DNA of 63,792 nt from Lacticaseibacillus porcinae (GTDB lineage Bacteria; Bacillota; Bacilli; Lactobacillales; Lactobacillaceae), in contig NZ_RHNS01000015.1 of NCBI RefSeq assembly GCF_003946305.1, forward strand, positions 1 through 63,792. Direction: 5' to 3'. Both the position numbers and the translations under genes were made by a program. The notes below the pieces were generated by a model. That model made no database searches. It worked only from the letters and a program-made list of their open reading frames with translations, and had not been told where the DNA came from. Below are positions 8,518-17,242 of this stretch, one piece after another. Position 1 is the stretch's first letter. Each line of letters begins with the position of its first letter.

Positions 8518-10883
8518 GAGTCTTCCTTTGTCGTTGCCCAAAATTCTGTCAGCTGTCCTGCCAGTTGTTCCAACCCGTAACTCACTGTGGCATGGGCCCA
8601 GTGGGGTGGAAATAACTGCGCATAATCCGGTCGACAAAATCTCGCATCCAGCAATAAAATCACGCCGCGGTCATGCGTCCCACGGATCACCCGGCCACCT
8701 GCTTGCAACACATTGTTGAAGCCTGGCAGTTGATAAGCATAAGCAAAGCCGTTGCCATTGACGCGATCAAAATAAGCTTTCAAACGGTCGGTTTCAGAAT
8801 TTAACCCTGGTAAGCCGACAGACACGATCGCCACGCCGATCAATTGGGCGCCTTTTAAGTCGATGCCTTCACTAAAGATCCCGCCAAGGACGGCAAATCC
8901 GATCAACGGTTCTGGATCTTCGCGAAAATGATCTAAAAACTGCGCCCGTGCTTCTGCATCCATGGTCCCAACTTGTTTGACCACTTTCATGTCAGGATTC
9001 GCTGCTTCAAAAGCTTCTGCGACTTGCGTTAAATAAGCATATGACGGCAAAAACACCAAATAATGGCCTGGTTGGGCGCCACACATCACCGTTAAGCTGG
9101 CGATCACTTCAGGCAAACTTTGCTGGCGCTGCTTATAGGTGGTTTGAATGTTGCCGGTAACGATCACGGCTTGATGTTTCGGGTCAAATGGTGAAGGCAG
9201 GCGGTAAGCCAGTGAATTCTCTGAACCACCGAGGACATCTTGATAATAAGGCAAAGGGGATAGCGTTGCGGAAAATAACACAGCACCGCGACCTTTATCA
9301 AGGCTGGCACTGATAAATTCTGAAGGATCCAAACACATTTCTTTAATGGTGAGTTTTTGACCATCATCAGTGAGTTTGGTTTCAAAACAATCATTATAAA
9401 AGTCGTAGATCCGCAAAAATCCTAAACACACAAAGTATACTGGCAACAACAAGTCGACGACGGCTTGTTGATCGGTCCGCAACTCACCAGATAACCATTC
9501 GTGAATACTTTGACTTAAACGATCGAGCGCTTCAACGAAAGCTTCGACTGGATCTGCGCGAAAGACTTCGCGTTGGCCGTCCATACTCAACCGCACCACA
9601 TCAAATGCGGTGATCAATTTGGTGATATTGCCTTTAATGGCAGGTAAACCTGCCCCTTTGAATGGGGCTAAAGCGACTTTCAATTGCGTAAACGCCGCAT
9701 CATCGATTTCTGCAGAATACATATCGCGAGCGCGCGACACCAAGTTATGGGCTTCATCGATCAAAAAGAAGTTCGCGTCGTCGGGTTCAGCAAAAAAGCG
9801 TTGTAAGAACACTGCTGGATCAAATAAATAGTTATAATCGCAAATGATCACATCACAAAATAAACTGGCATCCAAGGAGAATTCGAAAGGATCCAAGCTG
9901 TGTTTGCGGGCGTAAAGTTCGATCGTTTTTTTGGTGATCGCATTTTCATTGGCCAACATATCTTTTAATGCAGGCTTCAGGCGATCGTAATAACCCAGCA
10001 TATAAGGGTTTTTCGTCGGGTCGTCTGGTTCATCGTCAAAGGTGATGGTGTCTTTGGCGGTCAAGGTGATGCTTTTGGCTACTAAGCCGTGAGTCTCTAG
10101 TAATGCCATCGCTGATTCGGCGACATGGCGAGTGGATTGCTTGGCCGTTAAATAAAAACACCGCTGGATCAACCCGGCGCCCATGGCTTTGATCGTTGGG
10201 AAAATGGTGGAAATCGTCTTCCCAGTACCAGTGGGCGCTTCGACAAATAAACGTGTGGATGCTGCGATAGTTTTATATGCGGCAGCGGCGAGTTCACGTT
10301 GGCCTTGACGATAAGCTGGGAAAGGAAATTCGAGGTCTTCAATGCTTGCGTCACGGGTTTTGATAATGTCGCTACGTAACTTCAACCAATCGCCAAACTC
10401 GGCAAGCAAGTCATCGAATTCATCGCTCAAGGCTTCAGCAGTTTGCACTTGAGAAAATCGCGTCACCGCATCATTAGACGTTTGATAATACACGAGATCT
10501 AAGGTGATGTGGTCGAGCTCGCGTTCTTGACATAAAAAGTGTCCGTAAACACGTGCTTGTGCCCAATAGCGATCTTTGGTGTTTTGTGGGAGTTGATCCC
10601 ATGAACGCGCAGACGTTTTGATTTCTTCGACGACGACGCCTTTAGCAGTGGTTTGCACGCCGTCAGCGCGACCATCGATCACATACACTTGATCGTTGAC
10701 AGTGACAGCGTGTTTCATATAAACTTCTTTTTCATAGGTATCGTCATACGCTGATTGCAGGCGGCGGTGGATCTTGGCCCCGATCAACGCGGTGTTATTT
10801 GAATTGGTCGTGACAGGATTGAGATCCCCAGTGCGAACGGTGAATTCCACGAATTCCCGCACCCCGATACGATTGGTGGCCAA
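8514..10883 (-). CDS. PD-(D/E)XK nuclease-Rad3/XPD-type helicase fusion, iron-sulfur cysteines absent
   Basis: A 789-aa protein. Residues about 35-160 form a RecB/Cas4-like nuclease domain (VIDGRADGV, then VVVEEIKT). From about 185 comes an SF2 helicase of the DinG/XPD class: Walker A EAPTGTGKT near 215-223, DEAH at 376-379, and motif VI GGRVIRGTHDRG near the C-terminus. The four cysteines that hold the 4Fe-4S cluster in XPD/DinG proteins are missing: the region about 275-335 reads AKDTITFDDEPDD, then KNPYMLGYYDR and SLDPFEF, without Cys. The start is TTG with a full AAGGAGGTGA ribosome site. First gene of a coupled three-gene operon. Confidence 0.88.
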   Translation of the reverse strand: MATNRIGVREFVEFTVRTGDLNPVTTNSNNTALIGAKIHRRLQSAYDDTYEKEVYMKHAVTVNDQVYVIDGRADGVQTTAKGVVVEEIKTSARSWDQLPQNTKDRYWAQARVYGHFLCQERELDHITLDLVYYQTSNDAVTRFSQVQTAEALSDEFDDLLAEFGDWLKLRSDIIKTRDASIEDLEFPFPAYRQGQRELAAAAYKTIAASTRLFVEAPTGTGKTISTIFPTIKAMGAGLIQRCFYLTAKQSTRHVAESAMALLETHGLVAKSITLTAKDTITFDDEPDDPTKNPYMLGYYDRLKPALKDMLANENAITKKTIELYARKHSLDPFEFSLDASLFCDVIICDYNYLFDPAVFLQRFFAEPDDANFFLIDEAHNLVSRARDMYSAEIDDAAFTQLKVALAPFKGAGLPAIKGNITKLITAFDVVRLSMDGQREVFRADPVEAFVEALDRLSQSIHEWLSGELRTDQQAVVDLLLPVYFVCLGFLRIYDFYNDCFETKLTDDGQKLTIKEMCLDPSEFISASLDKGRGAVLFSATLSPLPYYQDVLGGSENSLAYRLPSPFDPKHQAVIVTGNIQTTYKQRQQSLPEVIASLTVMCGAQPGHYLVFLPSYAYLTQVAEAFEAANPDMKVVKQVGTMDAEARAQFLDHFREDPEPLIGFAVLGGIFSEGIDLKGAQLIGVAIVSVGLPGLNSETDRLKAYFDRVNGNGFAYAYQLPGFNNVLQAGGRVIRGTHDRGVILLLDARFCRPDYAQLFPPHWAHATVSYGLEQLAGQLTEFWATTKEDS

Positions 10884-11020
10884 GTGCTCACCTCCTTGGT
10901 GATGTCGACGGCAGTTTAATCCCTACTAGTATAGAGGAGTTTGGAAAAAAGTTGAACCTTGTCAGAAAAATCGCTATAGTGGGCCTTGTCATGAATTTCT
11001 GAAAAAAGGGGATCCCGAAA

Positions 11021-11632
11021 ATGGAAATCAACACCAAAGCCTTCCAAGATGCCATCATGGACGGCAACTACACCACCTTCAATCAAGATGTCACCCCAGA
11101 AACTGCAGCCAAAGGCCTAGATGCTGCCTTAGCCCCAGTGTTTGCTGCGGTGGATGATGCGATTGCCGCAGGAAAGCTGATCCAAGCGCAATTGACCATC
11201 ACTAGCGCCGAACCCACGATCATTCGCTTGGAAACTGGGATCGTGAATTTACCTTTTGCCGATGCCAAAAAAATTATTAATTTCTTAGAACCTGAAGAAC
11301 AAGTCCCATTGAAACTGTATCTGATCGTGATCGCCGACCATGTCAATGCATCTGGGTTACGCATTGATGAAGTCGCGACTTTAGATCAATACACCGCAAA
11401 CCCTGCGGCACAACAAGCTGCCATTGTCGCTGCTGGGATGCAAAAGCTCGACGAAATTGCTGAAAATCAATTGCGGCCAGCCCCAGCACCAGTGGAAAAG
11501 AAACCTGCTGCTCGCAAAACCACGACGAAGAAAACGACGACTAAACGTAAAACCACGACTCGCAAAACGACTGCTAAGAAAACCACCACTCGCAAGCGCA
11601 AGCCAGCAGTGAAAAAGGAGGCTAACGCATGA
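11021..11632 (+). CDS. Hypothetical protein with histone-H1-like Lys/Thr/Arg tail
   Basis: I do not recognise the first 150 residues of this 203-aa protein; they look like a compact alpha/beta domain (for example LIQAQLTITSAEPTIIRLETG). From about 160 to the end the chain is a low-complexity basic tail of KKTTTKR/RKTT units, like histone-H1-like or HU-tail DNA-binding extensions. The start ATG follows an AAAGGGGAT site. Its stop overlaps the next gene as ATGA, so it is coupled to a TauE/SafE exporter, an unexpected partner for a nucleic-acid-binding tail. Binding DNA, RNA or teichoic acid is inference. Confidence 0.75.
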   Translation: MEINTKAFQDAIMDGNYTTFNQDVTPETAAKGLDAALAPVFAAVDDAIAAGKLIQAQLTITSAEPTIIRLETGIVNLPFADAKKIINFLEPEEQVPLKLYLIVIADHVNASGLRIDEVATLDQYTANPAAQQAAIVAAGMQKLDEIAENQLRPAPAPVEKKPAARKTTTKKTTTKRKTTTRKTTAKKTTTRKRKPAVKKEANA

Positions 11633-12474
11633 TCACCCAAGCCTTAATTTTTATCGGCGTGGGCCTTGCGGCAGGGATTTTAGGGGCATTATTAGGCCTC
11701 GGCGGTGGCATCATCGTCACGCCTGTGATCACCTTGATCCTCGGTTTGCCGATCCAATATGCGATCGCCGCGTCGATCATTGCCGTCATTGCCACAAGTT
11801 CAGGGGCGACGATCGCCTATCTTAAAGATGAAATGCTAAACTTGCGAGTGGCGATGTTTTTGGAAATTGCCACGACGGTTGGGGCGGTGCTAGGGGCAGT
11901 GGTCACTGGGTTAGTGTCGAGCAAAGTGTTGTATGTCTTGTTTGGCGCGCTGTTGATTTTCTCGACGTATAATATGATCCGTAAAATGATCGGAAAAAAA
12001 GACGCCCAACGCGACCCGGTACCGGATCCTGCAGCTGAGAAGTTGCGGTTAAACGGTGCTTACTACGATAAAGCTAGCGACAAAGAAGTCGAATATAAAG
12101 TCACCAATGTCCCAGGCGGCTTTGCGATGATGTTTGGTGCCGGGCTTGCGTCAGGACTGCTTGGTATCGGCTCTGGGGCATTTAAAGTCCTTGCCATGGA
12201 TACGATCATGCAAATGCCTTTGAAGCCTTCTACGGCGACGTCAAACCTGATGATGGGGGTCACTGCCGCAGCTAGTGCCACAGTGTACTTCTTTAACGGT
12301 GCTTTGCAACCACAAATTGCCGCGCCTTTAGCCATCGGTATTTTAGTGGGGGCGACCATCGGGACACGGATCATGCAAGTCTTACCAACCAAAGTGTTGC
12401 GGCTGATCTTTATTCCAGTGATCGGCTACATGGGCTTGCAAATGCTTTTGAAAGGATTTGGGGTGACCATCTGA
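11629..12474 (+). CDS. TSUP family (TauE/SafE) membrane exporter
   Basis: A 281-aa membrane protein with about eight hydrophobic segments in two repeats, each opening with a glycine-rich motif (ILGALLGLGGGIIVTPV, and GLASGLLGIGSGAFKVLAMD). TSUP proteins move sulfite, sulfonates or other small organosulfur anions; the substrate is not readable here. A charged loop at about 120-150 joins the halves. It overlaps the upstream gene by 4 nt and the downstream DUF1634 gene by 1 nt, so all three are translationally coupled. Confidence 0.9.
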   Translation: MITQALIFIGVGLAAGILGALLGLGGGIIVTPVITLILGLPIQYAIAASIIAVIATSSGATIAYLKDEMLNLRVAMFLEIATTVGAVLGAVVTGLVSSKVLYVLFGALLIFSTYNMIRKMIGKKDAQRDPVPDPAAEKLRLNGAYYDKASDKEVEYKVTNVPGGFAMMFGAGLASGLLGIGSGAFKVLAMDTIMQMPLKPSTATSNLMMGVTAAASATVYFFNGALQPQIAAPLAIGILVGATIGTRIMQVLPTKVLRLIFIPVIGYMGLQMLLKGFGVTI

Positions 12475-12842
12475 TGACGCCAGAAATGAAAAAAGAAATC
12501 GACGACATCGAAAAAATCATCGGCAAGATCATGCAGATCGGCGTATTGATCGCGGCTGCAGTGATCATTGTCGGGATCTTAGATTTGTTGATCACCGGCT
12601 CGACAGGCTATCCAACTGGGGTGCATCCACATGCCCCTGGGACGATCTTGCAAGGGGTCGTGCAATTCAAGTCTTATGCCATCATGATGTTGGGGATCTT
12701 TTTATTGATCTTGACGCCAGTGTTGCGAGTGGTGGTATCCATCTATGCATTTATCAAAGAAAAAGATCATCTCTACACTTGGATCACCACGATCGTTTTG
12801 ATCATTTTAGTGATCGCCATGGTGATCGGCTACTTAGGTTAA
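12474..12842 (+). CDS. DUF1634 membrane protein, partner of the TSUP exporter
   Basis: A 122-aa protein with three predicted membrane helices at about 21-41, 65-92 and 101-121, and a histidine-containing loop HPHAPGTILQG between the first two. The pattern fits DUF1634, which is regularly encoded next to TSUP transporters and probably forms an accessory subunit. It begins on the last base of the exporter's stop codon (TGATG) and ends the operon. Confidence 0.88.
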   Translation: MTPEMKKEIDDIEKIIGKIMQIGVLIAAAVIIVGILDLLITGSTGYPTGVHPHAPGTILQGVVQFKSYAIMMLGIFLLILTPVLRVVVSIYAFIKEKDHLYTWITTIVLIILVIAMVIGYLG

Positions 12843-12845
12843 AAT

Positions 12846-12888
12846 GAACGCTTCGTGCTTACTGACGGTAGGTGCGAGGCGCTTTTTT
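12846..12888 (+). terminator. Terminator after the TSUP operon
   Basis: An ACGCTTCGTGC arm pairs, with wobbles, with GTGCGAGGCGC and is followed by a T-run. Confidence 0.8.
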
Positions 12889-13087
12889 GTTTTTTAATGC
12901 TGTGACGCTTGTTCATTATAGATGCACACTTTGTTATTAAATTAATGGGATGTATTCCAACTGTTCCTGTTTAGTAACGTTCACGTAAAACTCGCCTGCT
13001 AGACTCTAGTTATCAAATGTTGAAGCTTTTGTGATTTTATTAAATCAAAAGCGAACTTTTTTCGAGTATTACGCCAGGAGGAATATC

Positions 13088-14431
13088 GTGAAAATCAGTA
13101 AATTAACCGCATCTTTATTAACCAGTACCGCCGTCTTCGCCGGGGTCCTTGTTGCCCAACAAGGCCAATCGCACACGGTGTCTGCCGACAGCAAATTACG
13201 CGTCGACTACTCATCGAACTTGCGTCAACAAGCAGGCACTGACGCCAACATCATCGGTGGCTTAAAAGTCGGCGAAACTTACAGCTATGATAAAACTGCC
13301 AATGCCAATGGTTACACTTGGTATGAAATTGGGGCAAACAAGTGGGTCGCTTCTGCCGGCACTAAAGTTACCGGTGGCCAAGTTGTCGTCACTGACGCCT
13401 CAAACAAACGCGTTGGCCCATCAACTAGCACCAAGATCGCTGGCGGCTACTACCCAGGTCAAAAGTTGACCTTTACTGAAACCACGCAAGCTGGTGGTTA
13501 CACTTGGTATAAAGTCGGTAAAAATGCTTGGGTCGCAAGTGCCGGCGTCACTGAAGTTGGCGTAACACGGGTCGCAACAGCATCCGCTACTACGACTGCT
13601 GCGCAACCAGCAACCGCGACTACTGCAACTAACGCCCAAACCACTGCCCCTGCAGCAACTGCCACGACACCAGCTGCAAGCACAACCACCACTGCAACAC
13701 CTGCAACGACGACCACTGCTTCGGCAACACCAACGGTTACTGCTGCTACTGGTAAAGTGCAAACGGCTGTGGCTTCTAACTTACGTAGCAGCGCCAACAC
13801 TGCTGCAACGATCACTGGGAGCTTGCCAGCAGGCACGATCCGCAACTACACTGCCACCACTGTCGCTGATGGCTACACTTGGTATCAAGTGGGCACTAAC
13901 CAATGGGTCGCAGGCGCAACGCCATATTACGGGACTGCTAGTGCCACCACTAGCGCACAAAGCACCGCAACCACTGCATCAACTACCACAACGCAAAGCA
14001 CCGCAGCATCAAGCACGACGACACAATCAAGTGCTACTACCGGTTCCACTTACACTAGCGCCGGCACGCAAACTGCAAAGAACGCTGCAGGTAACACCTA
14101 TGCTTGGGGCCAATGCACTTGGTATGTGAAGTCTGTTGCACCATGGGCTGGCAACTACTGGGGCAATGGTGGCCAATGGGGCGCTAGTGCTGCCGCTGAA
14201 GGCTTCACAGTCAACCACACCCCAAGTGTTGGGTCGATCGTCGTAGTTGCCGGTGGTCAAAACTTCGGTGGCTGGACTGCCGCTGCTGGTTATGGTCACG
14301 TTGCTTATGTTGTTGCCGTCAACGGTGACAGTATCACTGTGCAACAAGGCGGCATGGGCTTTACAAACCCTGCAGGTCCTAACACCCAAGTGGTATCAGG
14401 CGCAAGCAACTTCACTTACATTCATCGTTAA
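13088..14431 (+). CDS. Secreted CHAP-domain cell-wall hydrolase with SH3b repeats
   Basis: A 447-aa secreted amidase/endopeptidase. The signal peptide covers about residues 1-37 ([16 protein letters not shown], cleaved near VSA). Three SH3b repeats follow at about 38-88, 95-150 and 218-272, each ending in a GYTWY core and WVA, with Ala/Thr-rich linkers. The CHAP domain occupies about 330-447; likely catalytic Cys343 is in WGQCTWYVK and His404 in YGHVAYVV. I chose the GTG at 13088 because AGGAGG lies upstream at the right spacing; a longer frame from 13031 has none. Its signal peptide and SH3b repeats are paralogous to the next gene, while the catalytic domain differs. Confidence 0.94.
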   Translation: MKISKLTASLLTSTAVFAGVLVAQQGQSHTVSADSKLRVDYSSNLRQQAGTDANIIGGLKVGETYSYDKTANANGYTWYEIGANKWVASAGTKVTGGQVVVTDASNKRVGPSTSTKIAGGYYPGQKLTFTETTQAGGYTWYKVGKNAWVASAGVTEVGVTRVATASATTTAAQPATATTATNAQTTAPAATATTPAASTTTTATPATTTTASATPTVTAATGKVQTAVASNLRSSANTAATITGSLPAGTIRNYTATTVADGYTWYQVGTNQWVAGATPYYGTASATTSAQSTATTASTTTTQSTAASSTTTQSSATTGSTYTSAGTQTAKNAAGNTYAWGQCTWYVKSVAPWAGNYWGNGGQWGASAAAEGFTVNHTPSVGSIVVVAGGQNFGGWTAAAGYGHVAYVVAVNGDSITVQQGGMGFTNPAGPNTQVVSGASNFTYIHR

Positions 14432-14439
14432 TCACGCCA

Positions 14440-14466
14440 AAGCGAGTCGTCAACGACTCGCTTTTT
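14440..14466 (+). terminator. Terminator after the CHAP hydrolase
   Basis: AGCGAGTCG pairs perfectly with CGACTCGCT around a four-base loop, followed by five T residues. Confidence 0.9.
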
Positions 14467-14547
14467 GTGTGGTGTTATTTTGACGGCGATCGCATTGTAA
14501 TATTTGTTATCTTTTAAAACTAAAAAAATACCAAAAATGCTTAAGGA

Positions 14548-14564
14548 TGTTTTAGGATTGTTTG
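14548..14564 (+). promoter_or_regulatory. Possible WalR-type direct repeat
   Basis: Two hexamers, TGTTTT and TGTTTG, are separated by 5 nt, as in WalR boxes of Gram-positive wall-hydrolase promoters. Each has mismatches to the consensus. It lies about 120 bp before the NlpC/P60 gene at 14684. Confidence 0.3.
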
Positions 14565-14683
14565 ATTTTAGTCATCTTAATGTAACACGACAAGCGTAAA
14601 CTCAAAAGTGTCAAAAAGTTGATTTTTTGATGTTGAATTTATAAATGAATGTTATTAAAAATGAAATTATTTCGGGGGATCCT

Positions 14684-15856
14684 ATGAAATCAAGCAAGCT
14701 TGCCTCATCGTTATTAGCTAGTACTGCAGTATTTGCCGGCGTTTTACTCGCCTCTGGCCACAGCAACAAAGTTTCCGCTGCCAGCTACGTGAAGATCAAC
14801 TATTCTTCAAATGTGCGTCAAACCCCAACCACTGCCGCTAAAATCGTTGGTGGCTTAAACGTTGGGTCAGTGTTGTCTTACACGAACACTGCCACTGCTA
14901 ACGGGTACACTTGGTATCAAATCGGGACGAATCGTTGGGTCGCTTCCGCTGGTGCGTCAACGACGAACGCAACGACTAGTACCACTGGCACTGCTGCTAG
15001 CGGTAAAGTGCAGATTAAATATGCGTCTAACCAACGCTCAGGTGCCGGAACTGGCTACAGCGTCAACGGCAGTTTACAAGTCGGCGCTGTTTATACTTAT
15101 ACTGCCACAGCTTCTGCGAATGGCTACACTTGGTATAAGATCGGTGATAACCGCTGGGTCGCTTCTGCCGGTGCTGCGGTTTATACCGGTAATGCGTCAA
15201 CAACGACAAACACGAGCACCTCAACAGGTACCGCAGCGAGTGGCAAAGTTCAAATCAAATACGCCTCTAACCAACGCTCAGGTGCCGGGACTGGTTATGC
15301 CGTTAATGGCAGCTTAAAAGTCGGTGCGGTTTATAGCTATACTGCCACAGCTTCTGCCAACGGTTACACCTGGTACAAGATCGGCACCAACGCTTGGGTC
15401 GCCAGTGCCGGCGCTTCGGTATATACCGGCAGTGCCTCGACTTCAACGAGCACGTCAACGAGTACGTCCACTTCAACTAACAGTTCTGCTTCTGCAAAAA
15501 TTGCTGCAGTGATCGCATTAGCGAAAACTGAAATCGGGAAGCCTTACGTATGGGGTGGTAAAGGCCCGAACAGCTTTGATTGCTCAGGGTTGATGTATTA
15601 CGTCTTCTTACATGCAGCAGGGATCAACATCGGCGGCTACACCGGCGCGCAACAAAATGCCGGCACCCGCGTCAGCTTGTCAGCTTTACAACCAGGGGAC
15701 ATTTTGTTCTGGAGTGCCAATGGCAGCACTTATCATGACGCCTTGTATATCGGGAACAACCAATACATCGCGGCACCTGAACCAGGCGAAACTGTTAAGA
15801 TCGCCACGATCTCCAGTTACTTCTACCCAAGCTTTGCAGTGCGGGTCTTAAAATAA
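14684..15856 (+). CDS. Secreted NlpC/P60 hydrolase with three SH3b repeats
   Basis: A 390-aa secreted endopeptidase. The signal peptide ends near VSAAS (about residue 34). Three SH3b repeats lie at about 36-90, 106-166 and 184-243; the second and third are almost identical (both contain NQRSGAGTGY and ANGYTWYKIG), a recent tandem duplication. The NlpC/P60 domain fills about 275-390, with Cys300 in FDCSGL and His351 in TYHDALYIG. The ATG at 14684 follows a GGGGGAT site. The N-terminal half is paralogous to the CHAP hydrolase just upstream, whereas the catalytic half matches the hydrolase at 5335. Confidence 0.95.
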   Translation: MKSSKLASSLLASTAVFAGVLLASGHSNKVSAASYVKINYSSNVRQTPTTAAKIVGGLNVGSVLSYTNTATANGYTWYQIGTNRWVASAGASTTNATTSTTGTAASGKVQIKYASNQRSGAGTGYSVNGSLQVGAVYTYTATASANGYTWYKIGDNRWVASAGAAVYTGNASTTTNTSTSTGTAASGKVQIKYASNQRSGAGTGYAVNGSLKVGAVYSYTATASANGYTWYKIGTNAWVASAGASVYTGSASTSTSTSTSTSTSTNSSASAKIAAVIALAKTEIGKPYVWGGKGPNSFDCSGLMYYVFLHAAGINIGGYTGAQQNAGTRVSLSALQPGDILFWSANGSTYHDALYIGNNQYIAAPEPGETVKIATISSYFYPSFAVRVLK

Positions 15857-15863
15857 ACCATTG

Positions 15864-15900
15864 AAAAAACCTTCACGAATTTTTTCGTGAAGGTTTTTTT
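15864..15900. terminator. Bidirectional terminator between hydrolase and aminotransferase
   Basis: A long perfect stem (AAAAAACCTTCACGAA against its complement) with T-runs on both strands. It overlaps the aminotransferase stop codon by two bases. Confidence 0.92.
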
Positions 15901-17098
15901 AGCGGCGTAAACGTTGCGGTTGTGTCAATGCTTGAGCCAATGCATCACATAAAGCAATCGCACCAGTGTTGATTTGAGCAAGGGTCGGACCGGTGAAGTT
16001 CAACCGCGCGCCATTGGTCATGCCAGCACCTGGTACCATCACACTAGCTGGGACAAATGAGACATTGGCTTGTGGCATCAAGGTATCATTCATGAAGACT
16101 TCAGCGTCAAAGCCAACAGGCAACTGCAACCACAAGAAGAAGCCGCCATCGGGATCATTGACTGTGCAGCCTGCTGGTAAATGTTGCCGCAAAGTGTTGA
16201 CCATCAAGTTTTTCTTTTCTAAATAGCAAGCGCGGATCTCTTGAATATGAGCGTTCAAGTCGTTGTGTTCAAGATAAGCGTTGATCCCATGCATCATTAA
16301 GTTGCTGGATTCAACATCGACGCCACCTTTTAAAGCGGTTAAGTGATGTAATAACTCAGGTTGAGCGACGAGCCAACCGAGGCGTAAACTTGGGGCTAAG
16401 ATCTTGGAAAAGCTCCCTAAGAAAATCACCCGCCCTTGGGTGTCTAAACTTTGCAACGTTGGTAAGTTGGTGCCGGTGTAGCGTAAATCACGATAAGGGC
16501 CATCTTCTAAGATCATCACATCATATTGATTCGCTAAAGCGATCAATGCTTGGCGTTTAGCTAATGACATCACCGTGCCTGTCGGATTTTGAAAATCAGG
16601 AATGGTGTAGATCAATTTCACAGATTGCGTCATGAGTACTTTTTGCAACGCTTGTAAGTCCATACCGTCTGCTTCCACTGGCACGGTGTAATAGGTGGGC
16701 TGATAGGCATCAAAAGCAGCTAAGGCGCCGACATAAGTAGGACCTTCCACCACCAAGCCGTCGCCGACATTGAGCAGCAACCGCGCGGTGAGATCGATGC
16801 CTTGTTGGGCGCCTTGGGTCAATAACACATCGTCATCGGTGACTGCCATACCGTCTTGTTGCATGCGCGTGGCAAGCTTTTGACGTAATGGTTGATAACC
16901 AGTTGCTGATGCATATTGCAATAATTCTGGATCTTCGCCAGAGAAGCTGTGAGCGAAGGCTGAGTTGAGTTGTTTGGTGGGGAAAAGTTTGCGATCTGGG
17001 TAGCCGCCAGCAAAAGAGATCACCTTGGGGTTGGACGCGGCGAATAACGCCTCTAATCCGGCACTGGCAGTTTGATAATTGCGTTGAGCTAATTCCAT
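15899..17098 (-). CDS. PLP-dependent aminotransferase (class I/II, AraT/LysN-like)
   Basis: A 399-aa fold-type I aminotransferase. It shows the substrate-loop SFAGGYPDRKLFP, the NPTGTVMS motif, an aspartate in ILEDGPYRDLRY and the PLP lysine K232 in GSFSKILAPSLRLGW. This clade often acts on aromatic, branched-chain or 2-aminoadipate substrates; the sequence does not decide between them. The start ATG follows AGAAAGGA. It is divergent from a LysR-type regulator across 144 bp, the classic layout for a LysR-controlled target. Confidence 0.9.
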   Translation of the reverse strand: MELAQRNYQTASAGLEALFAASNPKVISFAGGYPDRKLFPTKQLNSAFAHSFSGEDPELLQYASATGYQPLRQKLATRMQQDGMAVTDDDVLLTQGAQQGIDLTARLLLNVGDGLVVEGPTYVGALAAFDAYQPTYYTVPVEADGMDLQALQKVLMTQSVKLIYTIPDFQNPTGTVMSLAKRQALIALANQYDVMILEDGPYRDLRYTGTNLPTLQSLDTQGRVIFLGSFSKILAPSLRLGWLVAQPELLHHLTALKGGVDVESSNLMMHGINAYLEHNDLNAHIQEIRACYLEKKNLMVNTLRQHLPAGCTVNDPDGGFFLWLQLPVGFDAEVFMNDTLMPQANVSFVPASVMVPGAGMTNGARLNFTGPTLAQINTGAIALCDALAQALTQPQRLRR

Positions 17099-17242
17099 GA
17101 TGATCTTCCTTTCTGTTTGGCTTAACTTGACTTAAGCTTACGTTGTCTTTATGATGAAGTAAAATTCAACTTGTTCAAAGCTACATGAGATTTTCTCATC
17201 TATTAGAACAAATAGCGTAACCGCGGGATCTGGAGGCAATTG

